Below, one piece after another: positions 60,908-64,000 of a stretch of 64,000 nt of DNA. Numbering within the stretch: position 1 is the first letter of the stretch; the number at the start of each line of letters is the position of its first letter. Position numbers and translations under genes: made by a program. Origin of the DNA: Pedobacter sp. L105 (GTDB lineage Bacteria; Bacteroidota; Bacteroidia; Sphingobacteriales; Sphingobacteriaceae); assembly GCF_009765875.1 (NCBI RefSeq), contig NZ_LMUP01000014.1, forward strand, positions 186,001-250,000, read 5' to 3'. The notes under the pieces are model-generated. The model did not search any database. It was not told the DNA's origin and worked only from the letters and a program-made list of their open reading frames with translations.

Positions 60908-61717
60908 ATGGTACGCAGGATAAGCCTATTATATATCTCCATACTCACTATTTGCTGCTGTTCCTGTGATAAGGTGATCGATGTTAAACTGGACGATACA
61001 ACGGCACGGATCGTTATAGAAGGGGAGATCACCACGGCCGAAGGACCTTATCAGGTTTCCATTACAGAATCTGCAAATTTTACAGATAACAATACTTTCA
61101 CTGTGCGCGACGATGCGAAGGTAATGATCAGCGACCTTACTGCAGGAACTGCTGAAACGCTGAATAATATTGGCTCCGGATTATACTTAACTTCTTCCAC
61201 CAAAGGTACCGGCGGGCATGCGTATTTGCTTACGGTAACGCTGGCCGGTAAAACTTATACTTCTACCTCTACTATCCCTACAAAAGCGGTGAAACTAACA
61301 GGGCTGCTTACTGAGCCTTCGGCACTGGATGCCACCAAGATCTATATGGTGCCCGTATTTACAGATCCGGTGGGTAAAGGAAATTATTACCGCATCAGGC
61401 AGTCGGTAAACGGTACGCTCATTAAAGGATCTTATGTAAAAGATGACCAGGCTACAGATGGCTGGACCTATAATACATCCTTATATTATGATACTTCCAG
61501 CGATTCAGGCAACCCTATCATCCATAGCGGTGATACATTAACTGCAGAACTGCAGTGTGTAGATGAAGGGGTATACACGTACTTCAGAACACTGAGTACT
61601 ACCATTGCCCAGGATGCCGCTACGCCAGCTAATCCGATCAGTAATATTTCCAATGGTGCTTTAGGGGTATTTAACGCCTGCCAGTCCAGCAAGATCAGCG
61701 GTAAGGCTAAATTTTAA
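60908..61717 (+). CDS. DUF4249 lipoprotein
   Basis: A 269-residue lipoprotein with a signal sequence and lipobox near TICCCSC, then DUF4249 features: VIDVKLDDTTARIVIEGEITT and Ig-like repeated strands. I start at ATG 60908, four bases after the receptor stop; a longer reading from 60824 would overlap the barrel end in another frame. The family is usually coded after a TonB receptor and probably acts with it at the cell surface, as SusD does with SusC. Confidence 0.9.
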   Translation: MVRRISLLYISILTICCCSCDKVIDVKLDDTTARIVIEGEITTAEGPYQVSITESANFTDNNTFTVRDDAKVMISDLTAGTAETLNNIGSGLYLTSSTKGTGGHAYLLTVTLAGKTYTSTSTIPTKAVKLTGLLTEPSALDATKIYMVPVFTDPVGKGNYYRIRQSVNGTLIKGSYVKDDQATDGWTYNTSLYYDTSSDSGNPIIHSGDTLTAELQCVDEGVYTYFRTLSTTIAQDAATPANPISNISNGALGVFNACQSSKISGKAKF

Positions 61718-61743
61718 AATAAGTATTTCTGACGAATTTGAGT

Positions 61744-61771
61744 TAATTTTGCATCGCAGGGATATCCTGCG
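61744..61771 (+). promoter_or_regulatory. Promoter -7 box and leader hairpin of the 223-residue gene
   Basis: TAATTTTG at 61744-61751 matches the -7 consensus, 42 bases before ATG 61793. The first transcribed bases hold a CGCAGG/CCTGCG palindrome (61755-61771). Confidence 0.45.
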
Positions 61772-61792
61772 TTAGCAGATAAAAAAAACAGA

Positions 61793-62464
61793 ATGGACAA
61801 ATCTGAAGTCGAACATATATTAATTTCGGTAAAATCGGGTGCTGATGAAGCGCTGAACATCAAAATCTACAAGAATGGAACTATTGCCAGAAGGGGATGT
61901 GCCGGTTTACCTGGCGTAGGGATTTCGGGAATGAGCTTAACCGGGAGCACCACCTATTTTGACCAGCTGATGCAAAGTGTTTCGCAACAAATACTGGATG
62001 AAAATATAAACCATGAAGAAGAGATAAAAACAGGTTCCCTGGAATATCTGGTCGCTTTTTACGGGATCAGCAGTAACGAAGATACCGGTGAAAGGGCAGA
62101 ATGGACCAAATCTACAGGTCTTCGCTTTTTTATGGATGAAGGAACGAGCTTCAGGCATAATTTACTGGGTTTTGTAGATGGATTTGCGATTGAAGCGATG
62201 AAACTGACCAATCCCTGGTATTTTGATATTGTGATTATGGCCTTAGACAATATGCAATCAGATGCGCTACCGGAAGAAACATTGGTTGATGCGCCAGAGG
62301 CCGATGAAGATCTCAACAAAGCTTTTCAAAGTTATTTTGCACAGGTCAGCAAAAAAGACCTGCCTTCTTTTGCAAAGGGCAAATATTACACAGATATTTC
62401 AGGACTTCAGCATGAACTTGTTTTTGAGATCAATGAGCAGTCTGTAACATATAAATTTAACTAA
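61793..62464 (+). CDS. Conserved-looking protein of unknown function
   Basis: A 223-residue soluble protein. No signal peptide or membrane helix. The N-terminal part (HILISVKSGADEALNIKIYKNG, RRGCAGLPGVGISGMSLTG) is beta-rich, the C-terminal part helical and acidic (APEADEDLNKAFQSYF). I do not recognise a family. It has its own promoter and lies between the DUF4249 gene and a convergent helicase gene. Confidence 0.7.
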   Translation: MDKSEVEHILISVKSGADEALNIKIYKNGTIARRGCAGLPGVGISGMSLTGSTTYFDQLMQSVSQQILDENINHEEEIKTGSLEYLVAFYGISSNEDTGERAEWTKSTGLRFFMDEGTSFRHNLLGFVDGFAIEAMKLTNPWYFDIVIMALDNMQSDALPEETLVDAPEADEDLNKAFQSYFAQVSKKDLPSFAKGKYYTDISGLQHELVFEINEQSVTYKFN

Positions 62465-62499
62465 ACAATCAAGGCTGAATTATTTCATGCAGCTTAGGT

Positions 62500-64000
62500 T
62501 TAACTAAACAATCCCAGCAGGTCGTTTTTGGAAAGCGACCTGAACAGGGATGCATCTGTTTGGATCAGGTCATTAACCAATTCCTTTTTGTGTTCCTGAA
62601 GTTTCATGATCTTTTCTTCGATGGTATCCGGACAGATTAACCTTACCGCCACGACATTCTTTTTCTGGCCGATGCGGTAACTGCGGTCTATGGCCTGGTT
62701 CTCTACTGCCGGGTTCCACCATGGATCTACGAGATAAACATAATCCGCCTGCGTTAAATTGAGACCTGTTCCGCCAGCTTTCAGGCTGATCAGGAAAACC
62801 CTTATGTCAGCATTGTCCTGAAAGTTTTCAACCCTTTTTTCCCTGTTCCTGGTTTTTCCTGTCAGGTATTCAAAAGGGATATTTCTGGTTTCCAATTCCT
62901 TTTTAATCAGGTCGAGCATTGACACGAATTGCGAAAAAACCAATATCTTATGCTGAGGGGAGTGGTTCCCTATTTCTTCCATCAGCGTACTGATCTTGGA
63001 TGAATGATCGCCATGCAGCAGCTGGTCATTGAGTAATGCCGGGGAATTACAGATCTGGCGCAGCTGGGTTAAACCTTTTAAAACATGTAAGGTATGTTTG
63101 GCCATATCTTCTTCCTTTTCTTCGAGCAGGAATTTTCTGTATTCATTTTTACAGGCATCATAGGCGCTTTTTTGTTCTGCACCCATTTCACAGTAAATAA
63201 CCATCTCCGTTTTATCGGGCAGTTCTTTAGCTACATCTTTTTTTGTCCTGCGCAGGATAAAAGGGCTCACCTTCTTTTTCAAAGCAATAGCCCTTCGGTT
63301 ATCTTTAAACTTATCAATAGGCGTAGAATAATGATCGCGGAAGAACTGTTTACTGCCTAATAATCCGGGGCAGGCAAAGGAGAGTTGTCCGTAGAGGTCA
63401 AAAGTATTGTTCTCTATCGGGGTACCGGTAATGGTGATCTTGTTGCGCGACTGTAACAGGCGTGCTGCATGATAACGCAACGACTCAGGGTTTTTTATCG
63501 TCTGAGATTCATCCAGAAAGATATAATTAAAATGGTATTTTTTCAACCAGCCAATATCATAGAGCAGGGTACCATAGGAAGTCAGGATTACTTCATAAGC
63601 ATCAAACTCATTTGTTTCTTTTAACCGGTCTGCACCATAAATCGTGTGTAATTTAAGGTCGGGTGCAAATTTGGCAATTTCCGACTGCCAGTTAAAGATC
63701 AATGTAGTGGGCACCACGATCAGGTTAGTGTTATGATGTCCTTTTTCCCTTTGTGAGAGGATAAAAGCAATAATCTGAATGGTTTTTCCCAATCCCATAT
63801 CATCTGCAAGGCAGCCGCCAAAACTAAATTCATCCAGAAAATTGAGCCAGTTGAGTCCTTCTTTCTGGTAATCACGAAGGGTGGCATTCAGGGCTTGCGG
63901 AACTTCAACCTTTTCAATATTTTTAAAACCTGCTATTTTAGCTTTATAGGTAGAAAGTTCCATTTTTACTTCTGCAGAAAGTACTTCGTTTTCATAGAGG
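62500..64000 (-). CDS. SNF2-family DEAD/DEAH helicase, C-terminal part (5' partial)
   Basis: About 500 codons are visible and the frame stays open to the right edge (LYENEVLSAEVKM precedes the first in-window Met), so the start is beyond the window; the family is usually over 900 residues. The visible part holds the whole Swi2/Snf2 motor: Walker A DDMGLGKTIQ, motif II as DESQ (FLDESQTIKN), TGTPIENN, LKAGGTGLNLT, DPWWNPAVENQAIDRSYRIGQ. It is a double-stranded DNA translocase, typical of Bacteroidota SWIM-SNF2 proteins whose zinc domain lies N-terminal. Confidence 0.93.
   Translation of the reverse strand, partial: LYENEVLSAEVKMELSTYKAKIAGFKNIEKVEVPQALNATLRDYQKEGLNWLNFLDEFSFGGCLADDMGLGKTIQIIAFILSQREKGHHNTNLIVVPTTLIFNWQSEIAKFAPDLKLHTIYGADRLKETNEFDAYEVILTSYGTLLYDIGWLKKYHFNYIFLDESQTIKNPESLRYHAARLLQSRNKITITGTPIENNTFDLYGQLSFACPGLLGSKQFFRDHYSTPIDKFKDNRRAIALKKKVSPFILRRTKKDVAKELPDKTEMVIYCEMGAEQKSAYDACKNEYRKFLLEEKEEDMAKHTLHVLKGLTQLRQICNSPALLNDQLLHGDHSSKISTLMEEIGNHSPQHKILVFSQFVSMLDLIKKELETRNIPFEYLTGKTRNREKRVENFQDNADIRVFLISLKAGGTGLNLTQADYVYLVDPWWNPAVENQAIDRSYRIGQKKNVVAVRLICPDTIEEKIMKLQEHKKELVNDLIQTDASLFRSLSKNDLLGLFS

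Noticed and set aside
1..64000. tRNA, rRNA, CRISPR arrays, insertion sequences
   Set aside because: I read for cloverleaf ends, regularly spaced direct repeats, and transposase motifs and saw none; a covariance-model search would be decisive.

Overview
The window reads as chromosome of a Bacteroidota bacterium, most likely family Sphingobacteriaceae and close to Pedobacter. The signs are: a zeaxanthin-type carotenoid operon, futalosine-pathway menaquinone genes, a TonB-receptor/DUF4249 pair, GLPGLI-like and DUF2807 secreted proteins, an MG2/TonB-plug protein, scarce Shine-Dalgarno sequences, and -7 boxes of the Bacteroidota TAnnTTTG type. I see no tRNA, rRNA, CRISPR array, insertion sequence or phage module. 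The genus is an inference from gene content only.

Layout. 1-366 is the tail of a lipocalin-like protein. 505-4287 is a tight carotenoid operon (crtI, crtB, an unknown secreted protein, idi, crtZ). 4378-6913 is a menaquinone operon (mqnE, histidine phosphatase, mqnA). 7012-10271 holds mutS, an NlpC/P60 lipoprotein and a 39-residue membrane peptide. 10355-28419 is housekeeping: an exonuclease, an M1 peptidase, an MscS channel, queG, ruvB, a 3-hydroxyacyl-CoA dehydrogenase, pdxH, a YqgE protein, purEK, a flavoprotein, recQ, an MFS transporter and a LutA-like protein. 28447-37752 holds a coiled-coil protein, a 7TMR-DISM histidine kinase, small conserved proteins, a free-methionine sulfoxide reductase, a carboxylesterase and a GH9 glycosidase.

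37761-48436 is the accessory part and holds two candidate systems. The first (minus strand, 39885 to 37761) encodes a holin-like membrane protein, a subtilase and a small protein that shares a motif with the subtilase's own N-terminal prodomain. This suggests a protease with a second prodomain or inhibitor acting in trans. The second (minus strand, 45148 to 42792) encodes a VKOR-thioredoxin membrane oxidoreductase with a degenerate C39 domain, a stand-alone C39 peptidase and a double-glycine-leader peptide with nine cysteines. An AT-rich ATP-grasp/glycosyltransferase pair diverges from it. It looks like a disulfide-rich ribosomal peptide system.

49863-58518 is a signalling and cell-wall operon: Hanks kinase, FHA-like protein, 29-residue membrane peptide, PP2C phosphatase, a 1317-residue single-chain fusion of a SEDS glycosyltransferase with a penicillin-binding transpeptidase, and an FHA protein. 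Its content parallels the actinobacterial pknA/pknB-pbpA-rodA-pstP-fhaA/fhaB cluster, but polymerase and transpeptidase are one polypeptide. 58579-61717 is a TonB receptor with a DUF4249 lipoprotein, followed by a conserved unknown protein and the C-terminal part of a SNF2-family helicase that runs off the right edge.
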